From positions 5,441,001 to 5,505,000 of the forward strand of contig NZ_CP107913.1 of NCBI RefSeq assembly GCF_036014115.1: a stretch of 64,000 nucleotides of DNA, written 5' to 3'. This DNA is from Streptomyces sp. NBC_00448. Its GTDB lineage: Bacteria; Actinomycetota; Actinomycetes; Streptomycetales; Streptomycetaceae. Positions 18,671 through 27,671 of this stretch are shown here, in pieces (the stretch's first letter is position 1; every line of letters starts with the position of its first letter). The translations under genes and the position numbers were made by a program. The notes under the pieces were generated by a model. That model had not been told where the DNA came from, made no database searches, and saw only the letters and a list, made by a program, of their open reading frames with translations.

Positions 18671-18694
18671 GGCCCCCGGCAGCTGCCGGGGGCC
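18671..18694 (+). terminator. fba terminator
   Basis: A perfect 24-bp palindrome (arms GGCCCCCGGCAG and CTGCCGGGGGCC, no spacer) lies 57 bases after the fba stop and is followed by TTCTGCC. It is a typical GC-rich actinobacterial intrinsic terminator. Confidence 0.8.
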
Positions 18695-18726
18695 TTCTGC
18701 CTGCCCACTCGGGCAGACTGGAACCC

Positions 18727-19140
18727 ATGGCCAATCACGAGAACCTGCTCGGGGGTCCCGCCCCCACCCACCTGCCCGACGACCCGGAGCCGCGTGAACT
18801 GCTCGCCTCCGGTGCCGCGCCCGCCGAGGTGGCGGCGAAGTACCCGTCCTCCTCGCTCGCCTGGGCACAGCTCGCCGACGACGCGTTCGAAGGCGGCCGG
18901 GTGGTGGAGTCCTACGCCTACGCGCGGACCGGCTACCACCGCGGTCTGGACGCGTTGCGCAGGGCCGGATGGCGTGGCCACGGCCCCGTACCGTTCGAGC
19001 ACGAGCCGAACCGCGGCTTCCTGCGCGCCCTGCACGCGCTGGCCCGGGCCGCTCAGGGCATCGGCGAGCAGGAGGAGTACGAGCGCTGCACCACCTTCCT
19101 GCGGGACAGCTCGCCGACCGCCGCGGACACGCTGGGCTGA
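18727..19140 (+). CDS. DUF3151 family protein (137 aa)
   Basis: MANHENLLGGPAPTHLPDDP starts at ATG 18727, 32 bases past the fba terminator. The protein matches the actinobacterial DUF3151 family: AEVAAKYPSSSLAWAQLADD, ESYAYARTGYHRGLDALRRA, EPNRGFLRALHALARAAQGI. The helix-pair pattern with small residues suggests a TPR-like fold, an inference only. It is soluble with no signal peptide, and its function is unknown although the family is widely conserved in actinobacteria. It is followed by its own hairpin terminator. Confidence 0.85.
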   Translation: MANHENLLGGPAPTHLPDDPEPRELLASGAAPAEVAAKYPSSSLAWAQLADDAFEGGRVVESYAYARTGYHRGLDALRRAGWRGHGPVPFEHEPNRGFLRALHALARAAQGIGEQEEYERCTTFLRDSSPTAADTLG

Positions 19141-19185
19141 CCCGCCGGTCCGCCCACACGCCGGTACGCCTGGTACTGGGCGGTG

Positions 19186-19224
19186 CCGGGAGGTGCCGGG
19201 GTGGCTCACCCCGGCACCTCCCGG
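19186..19224 (+). terminator. terminator after the DUF3151 gene
   Basis: A perfect 17-bp stem (left arm CCGGGAGGTGCCGGGGT at 19186-19202, right arm 19208-19224) closes a five-base loop, 46 bases after the stop codon. The remaining 300 bases up to the next gene contain no ORF that I support; an AT-richer part at 19340-19400 probably holds the DUF3152 promoter. Confidence 0.85.
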
Positions 19225-19522
19225 AGCGGCCCCAGCAGAGCGGTCCAGCGCCCCCGGTTTCTCCCCTCGTCTCCCGACGCCCCTCCCTTCCCGTCACGAT
19301 CACCGTCGCCGACCTGCCCAAATGTCGCAGTTCGGCAACAGTCGGTTGACTCATGGCATATTCACGTATCCATGTGCGATCGTGTCCATGCCGTCCTCAC
19401 CGCAGGGCGGCATCACTACGTTCGGGACAGCCCGAACGTACGCATGACGCCGACACGCAGCTCGGAAGCGCCACGGGGGGCCGGGGCCGCGGTTCCGGCT
19501 GCCGACGCCCTCAGGGGGAGCC

Positions 19523-20425
19523 TTGGCAGCAAAGGGCCGCCACGGCCGACATCAGCACAGCCGCCGTACGACACGACGTCGGGTCGCGTTCGCCGGCCCG
19601 CTGGCGGTGCTCTGCGTGGTCGTACTCGGCTGCGGCGGGGGCTACGCGGCCTGGCACAAGTCCAGGGGCGGCGGCTCCGCGGCGGCGATCGACGCGCCGA
19701 TATCCCACTCGCCCTCGCCCGGCGGTGGCTCGCTCGCGCCGGCCAACGGCGACAGGACGGGCTCGGGCACCTCCTCCCCGTCGTCGCCGTCCACCGCCGG
19801 CAAGCCCGCGACCGGCGGCCCGAGCGCGAGCCGCTCACCCGCGCCCAAGCCCTCCAGCGTGCCCAAGTCGGGCACCGGCGCCTTCGGCACGGCGCACGCC
19901 ACCGGCACCGCCTCCGGGCACGGCAAGATCCGCCGCTACAAGGTCGAGGTCGAAGGCGGCATCCAGCTCTCCGCCAGTGACGCCGCTCACGAGATCGCCG
20001 GCATCCTCGCCGACCCGCGCGGCTGGGAGAACGACGGCCACGACGGCTTCCAGCTCGTCTCCTCCGGCCCCGCCGACTTCGTCATCAAGATCGCCACCCC
20101 CGACACGGTGGACAAGATCTGCGGCGCCGCCGGCCTGCTCACCCGGGGCGAGGTCAACTGCGACGTCGGCGCGACCGTCGTGGTCAACCTCAAGCGCTGG
20201 ATGCTCGGCTCGCCGGAGTTCCCCGGGCCGATCCACGACTACCGGGCCCTGATCATCAACCACGAGGTCGGCCACCGCATCGGCCACGGCCACGAGGGCT
20301 GCCCCGGCCCCGGCAAACTCGCCCCCGTGATGATGCAGCAGATCAAGGGCCTGCACGGCTGCAAGGCCAACGCCTGGCCGTACGACAGCAAGGGTCGCTA
20401 CATCCAGGGCCCGCCCACCGCCTGA
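19523..20425 (+). CDS. DUF3152 secreted/anchored metalloprotease-like protein
   Basis: TTG 19523 is chosen because AGGGGGAG lies six bases upstream and the product begins with a basic N-terminus and a membrane helix (residues 20-45: AFAGPLAVLCVVVLGCGGGY). A Ser/Pro/Gly-rich linker to about residue 130 suggests that the domain crosses the cell wall. The C-terminal DUF3152 domain contains HEVGHRIGHGH, an HExxH-like zinc site with a third His, and ends GCPGPGKLAPVMMQQIKGLH, resembling the metzincin Met-turn. Four Cys could pair outside the cell. The protease function is inferred from the zinc motif; the HEVGH form retains the catalytic Glu. Confidence 0.85.
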   Translation: MAAKGRHGRHQHSRRTTRRRVAFAGPLAVLCVVVLGCGGGYAAWHKSRGGGSAAAIDAPISHSPSPGGGSLAPANGDRTGSGTSSPSSPSTAGKPATGGPSASRSPAPKPSSVPKSGTGAFGTAHATGTASGHGKIRRYKVEVEGGIQLSASDAAHEIAGILADPRGWENDGHDGFQLVSSGPADFVIKIATPDTVDKICGAAGLLTRGEVNCDVGATVVVNLKRWMLGSPEFPGPIHDYRALIINHEVGHRIGHGHEGCPGPGKLAPVMMQQIKGLHGCKANAWPYDSKGRYIQGPPTA

Positions 20426-20562
20426 ACGGTCCGCCGCATCGGTCACCCCGCCGCGCCGCGCCACACCTCCGCCCATCGCCGTCGGCTCTTGCCGGATCTG
20501 TCCGCACCGCAGATGATCGCGGCACAGGCCCGGTGACCCCGGGACACGATGGAGGTAGAACC

Positions 20563-21399
20563 ATGTCCGACGCACCGACCGACGAGGCGGCGACCCCGAA
20601 CCTCTCGTTCGAAGGCAGCACGCCCTACGAGGACTACGTGCAGGCGTCCGTCCTCACCCACCTGCAGCACCCGCTCTCCGACGAACCCGGAGAGATGGCC
20701 TTCCTGGTCACCACCCAGGTGATGGAGTTGTGGTTCACCCTCTTGGTACACGAGTGGACCACGGCGGCCGCGGCTCTGCGTCAGGACGACCTGCCGACGG
20801 CCAGGGCCGCGCTGCTCCGCAGCCTGCCGGAGCTGGAGTCGCTCAACGCCTCCTGGAAACCGATCGCCCACCTCACCCCTGCCCAGTTCAACGCCTACCG
20901 GTCCGCCCTCGGCGAGGGCTCCGGCTTCCAGTCCGCGATGTACCGCCGCCTGGAGTTCCTGCTCGGCGACAAGTCCGCGTCCATGATCGTCCCGCACCGC
21001 GGCACCCCCAGCGCGCACGCCGAACTGGAGAAGGCCCTCACCGAGCCGAGCCTCTACGACGAGGTGCTGCGGCTGCTGGCCCGCCGCGGCTACGACCTGC
21101 CCGCCGCCGTGCTCGACCGCGATCCGGCGCTGCGCTACGAGCCGCACCCGGAGGTCGAGGCCGCCTGGCAGGCCGTCTACGCGGACGACGACCAGGACTC
21201 CGACCTGATCCGGCTCGGCGAACTCCTCACCGACGTCGCCGAACTCGTCTGGCGCTGGCGCAACGACCACCTCGTGGCGACCCGGCGCGCGATGGGCGCC
21301 AAGGCCGGCACCGGCGGCTCGGCAGGGGTGGCCTGGCTGGAGAAACGCGCCACGAAGAACGTCTTCCCCGAGCTGTGGACGGCGCGCAGCCATGTCTGA
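20563..21399 (+). CDS. kynA: tryptophan 2,3-dioxygenase
   Basis: Haem enzyme that opens the tryptophan indole ring to N-formylkynurenine, first step of the kynurenine pathway. ATG 20563 follows GGAGGTAG. Typical family sequence includes TPYEDYVQASVLTHLQHPLS, FLVTTQVMELWFTLLVHEW, LTPAQFNAYRSALGEGSGFQ and the proximal haem His in WRWRNDHLVATRRAMG. Its length (278 aa) is normal for bacterial TDO. The stop overlaps the start of kynU by eight bases, so translation is coupled. Confidence 0.95.
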   Translation: MSDAPTDEAATPNLSFEGSTPYEDYVQASVLTHLQHPLSDEPGEMAFLVTTQVMELWFTLLVHEWTTAAAALRQDDLPTARAALLRSLPELESLNASWKPIAHLTPAQFNAYRSALGEGSGFQSAMYRRLEFLLGDKSASMIVPHRGTPSAHAELEKALTEPSLYDEVLRLLARRGYDLPAAVLDRDPALRYEPHPEVEAAWQAVYADDDQDSDLIRLGELLTDVAELVWRWRNDHLVATRRAMGAKAGTGGSAGVAWLEKRATKNVFPELWTARSHV

Positions 21400-22735
21400 C
21401 GTCCCCTCCGTCCCCGCCGCCCTCGCCCTGGACGCGCTCGCCGAGCGCGCCGCCGCCCTCGATGCCGCCGACCTCCTCGCACCTGTCAGGGATCGCTTCT
21501 TCCTCGGCGGCAGCTCCCCTGCCGAAGGCCGTGGGGGAGGCACCGTCTACCTCGACGGCAACTCGCTGGGCGCGCTGCCCACCACGGTGCTGCCGCGGCT
21601 GACCGAGGTGATCGGCCGTGAGTGGGGCGAACTGCGCATCCGCTCCTGGGAGGAGAGCGGCTGGTGGACGGCGCCCGAGCGGATCGGCGACCGGATCGCC
21701 CCGCTGGTCGGTGCCGCGCCGGGCCAGGTCGTGGTCGGCGACTCCACCAGCGTCAACGTCTTCAAGGCGCTGATCGCCGCCATCCGTATGGCCCCCCAGG
21801 ACCGCGACGAGATCCTGGTCGACGCCGCCACCTTCCCCACCGACGGCTACATCGCGCAGTCCGCGGCCCGCTTCACGGGCCGGACCGTGCGAGCCGTGCC
21901 CGCGGGCACGATCGCCGAGGCGGCCGGCGCCCGCACCGCCGTCGCCCTCGTCAACCACGTGGACTACCGCACCGGCCGGCTGCACGACCTGCCCGCCGTC
22001 ACCGCCGCCCTGCACGCGGCCGGGGCACTGGCCGTATGGGACCTGTGCCACAGCGCCGGGGCCCTGCCGGTCGCCCTGGACGCCGACGGGGTGGACCTCG
22101 CGGTCGGCTGCACCTACAAGTACCTCAACGGCGGGCCAGGCGCGCCGGCGTACCTCTACGTGCGAGCCGAGCACCAGCCCCGCTTCGACTCCCCGCTGCC
22201 CGGCTGGAACTCGCACGCCGACCCCTTCGGCATGGCCCGCGAGTACGTGGCCGCCGAGGGCGCGCCGCGCGGACGCGTGGGCACGCCGGAGATCCTGTCG
22301 CTGCTCGCGCTGGACGCGGCCCTCGACGTCTGGGAAGGCGTCGCGCTCGCCGATGTGCGCGCCAAGAGCCTCGCCCTGACCGACTTCTTCCTCGACTGCG
22401 TGGCCGCGGCCGCCCCCACCGGACAGCTGCGGGCCATGACGCCCGAGGCACACGCGGAACGGGGCAGCCAGGTGTCGCTGCGCTGCGCGGACGCCGGCGA
22501 GGTGATGCGCGAGCTGATCGCACGCGGCGTCGTGGGCGACTTCAGGCCGCCCGATGTGCTGCGCTTCGGCTTCACCCCGCTCTACACCCGCTACGTGGAC
22601 GCCTGGCGCGCCGCCCGTGTGCTGGCCGACATCCTTGAGGAACGCGACCCCACCCCCGCTGGTGCCCGCCCGGGCGCCGGCACCGATACCCGACCCGACG
22701 GCCACCCCGACGGCGACCGCGAAGGGAACCCGTAA
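21392..22735 (+). CDS. kynU: kynureninase
   Basis: PLP enzyme cleaving kynurenine to anthranilate and alanine. ATG 21392 overlaps the kynA end. The 447-residue protein contains VYLDGNSLGALPTTVL, the PLP phosphate site VVGDSTSVNVFKAL, the aspartate region VWDLCHSAGALPVAL and the Schiff-base lysine in VGCTYKYLNGGPGAPAYLYV. The last 25 residues are a Pro/Asp/Gly-rich tail beyond the fold. The next gene begins four bases later. Confidence 0.95.
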   Translation: MSDVPSVPAALALDALAERAAALDAADLLAPVRDRFFLGGSSPAEGRGGGTVYLDGNSLGALPTTVLPRLTEVIGREWGELRIRSWEESGWWTAPERIGDRIAPLVGAAPGQVVVGDSTSVNVFKALIAAIRMAPQDRDEILVDAATFPTDGYIAQSAARFTGRTVRAVPAGTIAEAAGARTAVALVNHVDYRTGRLHDLPAVTAALHAAGALAVWDLCHSAGALPVALDADGVDLAVGCTYKYLNGGPGAPAYLYVRAEHQPRFDSPLPGWNSHADPFGMAREYVAAEGAPRGRVGTPEILSLLALDAALDVWEGVALADVRAKSLALTDFFLDCVAAAAPTGQLRAMTPEAHAERGSQVSLRCADAGEVMRELIARGVVGDFRPPDVLRFGFTPLYTRYVDAWRAARVLADILEERDPTPAGARPGAGTDTRPDGHPDGDREGNP

Positions 22736-22738
22736 CCG

Positions 22739-23728
22739 ATGACCGCTGCCGCGCCCCGCCCACCCTCGCCCCAGCCCGCCGACCGGGCGGCGGCCGAGGA
22801 GGCATCGGCGTTCGGCCACGACCCCGTGCCCCCGGACGCCACGGCGTCCTACGGCGCCCACCCCGACCAGGTGGTCGACTTCTACCGGCCCGCCGGCACC
22901 GGGACCGCCCGCCCGGCACCCCTGGTGGCGCTGCTGCACGGCGGCGCCTGGCGGGACGCCCACGACCGCACCCACGTCTCCCCGCTCGCCGCGCATCTCG
23001 CGGCGCGCGGGCTGGCGGTGGCGTCGGTCGAATACCGCCGCGGCGGTACGGGCGGCGCGGCGGGCGGTCCGGAGGCACCCGGCGACCAGCCGGCCGACGG
23101 TAAGCAACTGCCCCGGCAGGCGGAGGTCCGGGCGGAGACCGCCGAGCCCCCGCTTCCGCCCGCCGGCCGCTGGCCCGACACCTTCGACGACGTCGCCGCC
23201 GCGATGGACGCCCTGCCCGCGCTCGCCCGCGATGCCCTCGGTGAGGACACCGTCGACCCCCGCCGCATCGTGCTCACCGGGCACAGCGCGGGCGGCCACC
23301 TCGCGCTGTGGGCCGCCGCCCGCCACCTGCTGCCCGCCGACTCCCCTTGGCACCGCCCCGCACCTCCAGCCGTCCGCGGTGTCGTGGCCCTCGCCCCGAT
23401 CGCCGACTTCACCTCGGCGATCCGGCTGCGCGTCTGCTCCGGTGCGGTGCTGGACCTCCTCGGCGGACCCGACCACGCCACCGACCGCCTGCCCCACGCC
23501 GACCCGGCCGCGCTGCTTCCCACCGGCATCGCCACCACCATCGTGCACGGCACCACTGACAATGTGGTTCCGCCGCAGGTCAGCGCGGCTTTCGCCCGTG
23601 CCGCCGGAGCGGCGGGGGAGGAGCCCACCGTGGCGTGGCTGCCGGCCACCGGCCACTTCCCGCTGATCGACCCGTCGAGCGACGCGTGTACGGCCGTGGC
23701 GGACGAGATCGGCCAACTCGCCTGGTGA
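22739..23728 (+). CDS. alpha/beta hydrolase, probable kynurenine formamidase
   Basis: Begins MTAAAPRPPSPQPADRAAAE three bases after kynU. It has the oxyanion motif LLHGGAWRD, the nucleophile elbow LTGHSAGGHLALW, the Asp in VHGTTDNVVPP and the His in PATGHFPLIDP, a complete triad of the HGGxW hydrolase group to which eukaryotic arylformamidases belong. Its place behind kynA and kynU supplies the missing middle step, hydrolysis of N-formylkynurenine, so that role is likely, although canonical bacterial KynB is an unrelated metalloenzyme. A Gly/Pro-rich insertion lies at residues 100-140. A general esterase remains possible. Confidence 0.75.
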   Translation: MTAAAPRPPSPQPADRAAAEEASAFGHDPVPPDATASYGAHPDQVVDFYRPAGTGTARPAPLVALLHGGAWRDAHDRTHVSPLAAHLAARGLAVASVEYRRGGTGGAAGGPEAPGDQPADGKQLPRQAEVRAETAEPPLPPAGRWPDTFDDVAAAMDALPALARDALGEDTVDPRRIVLTGHSAGGHLALWAAARHLLPADSPWHRPAPPAVRGVVALAPIADFTSAIRLRVCSGAVLDLLGGPDHATDRLPHADPAALLPTGIATTIVHGTTDNVVPPQVSAAFARAAGAAGEEPTVAWLPATGHFPLIDPSSDACTAVADEIGQLAW

Positions 23729-23750
23729 GTCCGCCCGAGGGCAAACCGAA

Positions 23751-23784
23751 GCGCCGGCGCCCATCCATCGATGGGCACCGGCGC
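23751..23784. terminator. hairpin terminator after the kynurenine operon
   Basis: GCGCCGGCGCCCATC and GATGGGCACCGGCGC form a stem with a single mismatch and a four-base loop, 23 bases past the hydrolase stop, between convergent genes. Confidence 0.75.
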
Positions 23785-23884
23785 GAACGGTAAGGGCGAC
23801 CCCACCGGGGACGGGCACGAGCCGCATCCCGGCTCGAGTGCGACGGCCCCACCTGGGGCCTGCCGTGACCGCAGACCGGCTACC

Positions 23885-23905
23885 GGAAGCCAGTCACCGG
23901 CTTCC
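23885..23905 (-). terminator. possible crp terminator
   Basis: GGAAGCC and GGCTTCC are 7-bp inverted arms with a seven-base loop, ten bases downstream of the crp stop on the minus strand. The stem is short. Confidence 0.45.
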
Positions 23906-23914
23906 AGCGACCAG

Positions 23915-24589
23915 CTACCGGCTGCGCTTCGCGAGCCGCTCCACGTCGAGGAGGATGACCGCGCGAGCCTCCAGCCGCAGCCAGCCGCGGCCGGCGAAGT
24001 CGGCGAGCGCCTTGTTCACGGTCTCGCGGGAGGCGCCGACGAGCTGCGCCAACTCCTCCTGGGTGAGGTCGTGCACGACGTGGATGCCCTCTTCGGACTG
24101 CACGCCGAAGCGGCGGGACAGGTCCAGCAGGGCCTTGGCGACACGGCCGGGCACGTCGGAGAAGACCAGGTCGGACATGACGTCGTTGGTGCGGCGCAGG
24201 CGCCGGGCGACCGCGCGCAGCAGCGCGGTGGAGACCTCGGGCCGTACGTTCAGCCAGGGCTGGAGGTCGCCATGGCCCAGGCCGAGCAGCTTCACCTCGG
24301 TGAGCGCGGTGCCGGTGGCGGTGCGCGGACCGGGGTCGAAGAGCGACAGCTCGCCGATCAACTCGCCGGGGCCCACCACGGCCAGCATGTTCTCCCGGCC
24401 GTCGGGCGAGGTGCGGTGCAGTTTCACCTTGCCCTCGGTCACGACGTACAGCCGGTCCCCGGGGTCACCCTCGTGGAACAGCGCGTCGCCACGCGCCAGC
24501 GTGACCTCGGTCATGGAGGCACGCAGTTCAGCGGCCTGCTCGTCGTCGAGCGCCGCGAAAAGCGGGGCACGGCGCAGAACGTCGTCCAC
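23915..24589 (-). CDS. crp: Crp/Fnr family global regulator
   Basis: Starts with GTG 24589, eight bases after GGAGAGAG. Residues 1-120 form the cyclic-nucleotide-binding jelly roll (GDALFHEGDPGDRLYVVTEG, GPGELIGELSLFDPGPRTAT) and residues 150-215 a winged helix with recognition helix LTQEELAQLVGASRETVNKA. The length of 224 residues and the sequence match streptomycete Crp, which in S. coelicolor affects germination, development and antibiotic synthesis. It stands alone, convergent to the kynurenine operon and divergent from nth. A 15-bp palindrome lies immediately upstream of its ribosome-binding site. Confidence 0.93.
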   Translation of the reverse strand: MDDVLRRAPLFAALDDEQAAELRASMTEVTLARGDALFHEGDPGDRLYVVTEGKVKLHRTSPDGRENMLAVVGPGELIGELSLFDPGPRTATGTALTEVKLLGLGHGDLQPWLNVRPEVSTALLRAVARRLRRTNDVMSDLVFSDVPGRVAKALLDLSRRFGVQSEEGIHVVHDLTQEELAQLVGASRETVNKALADFAGRGWLRLEARAVILLDVERLAKRSR

Positions 24590-24601
24590 GAGCTCTCTCC
24601 T

Positions 24602-24616
24602 TGTCGACTGTCGACA
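24602..24616. promoter_or_regulatory. 15-bp palindrome in the crp leader
   Basis: TGTCGAC-T-GTCGACA is a perfect inverted repeat (7-bp arms around one base) located 13-27 bases before the crp start codon. It could be an operator or a small hairpin affecting translation. It is not the Crp consensus that I know. Confidence 0.4.
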
Positions 24617-24882
24617 TCACCGGGTTGTCCGCCGGGCTGTCCCCATGATGCATGACACGAGAAACAGTGCGATCAATCACAAGTTTGTCTTATGTGTGCG
24701 CGGCGCCGTGCCGCGGGGGTCCGATTGGCGGTCGGAATTCCGTGGTTAGGGGCGGCGCTGCGGCCGAATGAGTGGCCACCACGGGGTGTTCCGCTGTCAG
24801 CGAACACGCTACCGGAGCCGACCTCGGAAGGCACCGGTGTGACCGGTCCCACGCTGTCGGACCTTCGGCGTAGCCTTCGTAC

Positions 24883-25680
24883 ATGGCAGAGAGCAAGGTC
24901 GGCAAGGCCCCCAAAACGGAGTCCCAGGTAGCGAAGGTCCGCAGGGCCCGCCGGATCAACCGCGAACTCGCCGAGGTGTATCCGTACGCACATCCGGAGC
25001 TGGACTTCGAGAACCCGTTCCAGCTCCTGATCGCCACGGTGCTGTCCGCGCAGACCACCGACCTGCGGGTCAATCAGACGACACCCGCACTGTTCGCGAA
25101 GTACCCGACGGCGGCGGACATGGCGGCGGCCGACCCGGCGGACCTGGAGCAGATCCTGCGGCCGACCGGCTTCTTCCGGGCCAAGACGAGGTCCGTGCTG
25201 GGCCTGTCCGCCGCGCTGCGGGACGAGTTCGGCGGCGAGGTGCCCGGCCGCCTGGCCGACCTGGTGAAGCTGCCCGGCGTCGGCCGCAAGACCGCGAACG
25301 TGGTGCTGGGCAACGCGTTCGGGGTGCCCGGCATCACGGTCGACACCCACTTCGGCCGGCTCTCGCGCCGCTTCGGCTGGACCACCTCGCAGGACCCCGA
25401 GGAGGTCGAGCGGGATGTGGCCGCGCTCTTCCCCAAGTCGGACTGGACGATGCTGTCGCACCGCGTCGTCTTCCACGGCCGCCGGATGTGCCACGCCCGC
25501 AAGCCCGCCTGCGGGGTGTGCCCGATCGCCGCGCTTTGCCCGTCGTACGGCGAGGGCGAGATGGACCCGGAGAAGGCGAAGAAGCTGCTGAAGTACGAGA
25601 AGGGCGGCTTCCCCGGGCAGCGGCTGAACCCGCCGCCGGACTACCCGGGGCAGCCCGCGCCCCCGCTGGGCGCCTCATGA
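24883..25680 (+). CDS. nth: endonuclease III
   Basis: DNA glycosylase/AP lyase removing oxidised pyrimidines in base excision repair. The helix-hairpin-helix is [20 protein letters not shown], the catalytic Asp is in [17 protein letters not shown] with the Lys in the hairpin loop, and the 4Fe-4S cluster is [17 protein letters not shown] (C-x6-C-x2-C-x5-C). ATG 24883 is followed by a Lys-rich N-terminus, usual in actinobacterial forms. The stop codon overlaps the next ATG, so it is cotranscribed with the NUDIX gene. Confidence 0.96.
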   Translation: MAESKVGKAPKTESQVAKVRRARRINRELAEVYPYAHPELDFENPFQLLIATVLSAQTTDLRVNQTTPALFAKYPTAADMAAADPADLEQILRPTGFFRAKTRSVLGLSAALRDEFGGEVPGRLADLVKLPGVGRKTANVVLGNAFGVPGITVDTHFGRLSRRFGWTTSQDPEEVERDVAALFPKSDWTMLSHRVVFHGRRMCHARKPACGVCPIAALCPSYGEGEMDPEKAKKLLKYEKGGFPGQRLNPPPDYPGQPAPPLGAS

Positions 25681-26360
25681 CGCGGTCCTGGGAGGCCGGC
25701 GCGTCGAAGGTGGACGTCAGCGCCGGCGGGCTGCCGCAGTGGCTGGAGCCCGTGGTCGACGCCGTCGGCAGCGTGCGGCCCGAGCAGCTCAGCAGTTTCC
25801 TGCCGCCCGACGGCGGGGGGCGGCAGTCGGCCGTGCTCGTGCTGTTCGGCGAGGGCGATCAGGGACCCGACCTGCTGCTCATCGAGCGTTCCGCGGCGCT
25901 TCGTTCGCACGCGGGCCAGCCGTCCTTCCCGGGCGGCGCGCTCGACCCCGAGGACGGCGACCCGGACGGCGAGGGCCCGCTGCGGGCGGCGCTGCGCGAG
26001 GCCGAGGAGGAGACCGGCCTCGACCCGGCGGGCGTGCAGCTCTTCGGCGTCCTGCCGCGGCTCTATATCCCGGTGAGCGGTTTCGTGGTCACTCCGGTGC
26101 TGGGCTGGTGGCGCGAGCCGAGCCCGATCCGCGCGGTCGACCCCGCGGAGACCGCTCGCGCCTTCCGGGTTCCCGTGACGGATCTCACCGATCCGGCCAA
26201 CCGTGCGACTCTCGTGCACCCCAGCGGTTTCCGCGGCCCGGCCTTCCTCGTCCAGGGCGCCCTGGTGTGGGGCTTCACCGCCGGCCTGATCGACAAGTTG
26301 CTGCACTACGCGGGCTGGGAGCGGCCCTGGGACCGGGAGCGCACCGTGCCGCTGGCCTAG
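25677..26360 (+). CDS. NUDIX hydrolase, CoA-pyrophosphatase type
   Basis: ATG 25677 overlaps the nth stop (ATGA). The NUDIX box is split by a short Asp/Gly stretch: GGALDPED, then [15 protein letters not shown], with all metal-binding Glu residues. The preceding [20 protein letters not shown] is the pattern of the NudL/YeaB coenzyme-A pyrophosphatase subgroup, which hydrolyses CoA or acyl-CoA to 3',5'-ADP and phosphopantetheine. 227 residues, soluble. Its coupling with nth suggests shared expression, perhaps for housekeeping of damaged nucleotides or cofactors. Confidence 0.88.
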   Translation: MTRSWEAGASKVDVSAGGLPQWLEPVVDAVGSVRPEQLSSFLPPDGGGRQSAVLVLFGEGDQGPDLLLIERSAALRSHAGQPSFPGGALDPEDGDPDGEGPLRAALREAEEETGLDPAGVQLFGVLPRLYIPVSGFVVTPVLGWWREPSPIRAVDPAETARAFRVPVTDLTDPANRATLVHPSGFRGPAFLVQGALVWGFTAGLIDKLLHYAGWERPWDRERTVPLA

Positions 26361-26462
26361 CGGCGGACCGTATCTCCACCGCATGGCCGCCGGGCCCGTC
26401 CGTGTGCGCCGATCGGACCGGCGGGGCCGTACCGCCCCACGCGCTCAGGCCGACGTGAGACC

Positions 26463-27671
26463 GTGTTCCCCGTGAACGTGCTGGACATCCTGCTCATCCT
26501 CGCCGCCGTGTGGTTCGCCGTGATCGGCTACCGGCAGGGCTTCGTCGTCGGCGTCATGTCGGTGATCGGCTTCCTCGGCGGCGGCCTGGCCGCCGTCTAC
26601 CTGCTGCCGCTGCTGTGGGACAAGGCGACGGACCATGCGACCCCGGGCTCGGCCGCGGTGATGTCCGCGGTCGTGATCGTGATCGTGTGCGCGTCGGTGG
26701 GGCAGGCGTTCACCACGCACCTGGGCAACAAGGCGCGCACCCGCATCACCTGGTCCCCGGCCAGAACCCTGGACGCAGGCGGCGGCGCCCTGGTCAACGT
26801 GCTGGCGATGCTGCTGGTGGCGTGGCTGATCGGCAGCGCGCTGGCGACCACGACGCTGCCGACGATAGGGCGCGAGGTGCGGTCGTCGAAGGTGCTGATC
26901 GGGGTGTCCCGGGTGATGCCGCCGTCGGCCGACACCTGGTTCACCGACTTCAGCGACACCCTGGCGCAGAACGGCCTGCCGCAGGTCTTCGGCACGTTCG
27001 GCTCAGAGCCGATCACCTCGGTACCCGCCCCCGACCCCGCGCTGGTCGGCAGCCCCGCGGTGGCCGACGCCCGCCCCAGCATCGTCAAGGTCGTCGGCAC
27101 CGCCCCGAGCTGCGGGAAGGTGCTGGAGGGCTCGGGCTTCGTCTTCGCCAAGGACCGGGTGATGACCAACGCGCACGTCGTCGGCGGCGTCTCCGAGCCC
27201 ACCGTGCAGGTCGGCGGCAAGGGCCGGCTGCACGACGCCCGCGTGGTCCTCTACGACTGGCAGCGCGACATCGCCGTCCTCGACGTGCCCGGGCTGGACG
27301 CGCCCGCGCTCCACTTCGCCACCACGAGCGAGCAGAGCCGCGACGACGCCATCGTGGCGGGCTTCCCCGAGAACGGCCCCTTCGACGTGCGCGCCGCCCG
27401 GATTCGGGACCGCATCAAGGCCAGCGGGCCGGACATCTACCACCGCGGCACCGTGCACCGCGACGTGTACTCGCTGTACGCGACGGTCCGGGCGGGGAAC
27501 TCGGGCGGTCCGCTGCTGACCACCGACGGCGAGGTCGCCGGGGTGGTCTTCGCGAAGTCCCTGGACGACTCGCACACCGGTTACGCGCTGACCGCCGCCG
27601 AGGTGGCCCCGGACGTCACGGCCGGGCGTACCGCGAACCGGCAAGTGGACACCGAGGGGTGCGCGCTGTGA
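26463..27671 (+). CDS. membrane-anchored serine protease, CvpA plus trypsin domains (MarP-like)
   Basis: Residues 1-150 form a CvpA-like block of four membrane helices (LDILLILAAVWFAVIGYRQG, GVMSVIGFLGGGLAAVYLLP and others). The extracytoplasmic trypsin-like domain follows from about residue 200, with His in VMTNAHVVGG (about 237), Asp in WQRDIAVLDV (about 269) and Ser in VRAGNSGGPLLTT (about 346). Two Cys (APSCGKV and EGCAL) match the disulphide of Mycobacterium MarP, a protease required for acid and oxidative stress tolerance. GTG 26463 is used; GTG 26472 (MNVLDILL) fits the family start equally well. Confidence 0.88.
   Translation: MFPVNVLDILLILAAVWFAVIGYRQGFVVGVMSVIGFLGGGLAAVYLLPLLWDKATDHATPGSAAVMSAVVIVIVCASVGQAFTTHLGNKARTRITWSPARTLDAGGGALVNVLAMLLVAWLIGSALATTTLPTIGREVRSSKVLIGVSRVMPPSADTWFTDFSDTLAQNGLPQVFGTFGSEPITSVPAPDPALVGSPAVADARPSIVKVVGTAPSCGKVLEGSGFVFAKDRVMTNAHVVGGVSEPTVQVGGKGRLHDARVVLYDWQRDIAVLDVPGLDAPALHFATTSEQSRDDAIVAGFPENGPFDVRAARIRDRIKASGPDIYHRGTVHRDVYSLYATVRAGNSGGPLLTTDGEVAGVVFAKSLDDSHTGYALTAAEVAPDVTAGRTANRQVDTEGCAL

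Noticed and set aside
21227-23827. 866-codon minus-strand ORF across kynA, kynU and the hydrolase
   Set aside because: Long only because of high GC; composition is Gly/Arg/His repeats and the opposite strand encodes recognised enzymes.
24673-25494. 273-codon minus-strand ORF opposite nth
   Set aside because: Arg/His/Gly-rich antisense shadow of the endonuclease III gene with no motif; nth has full catalytic and Fe-S motifs.
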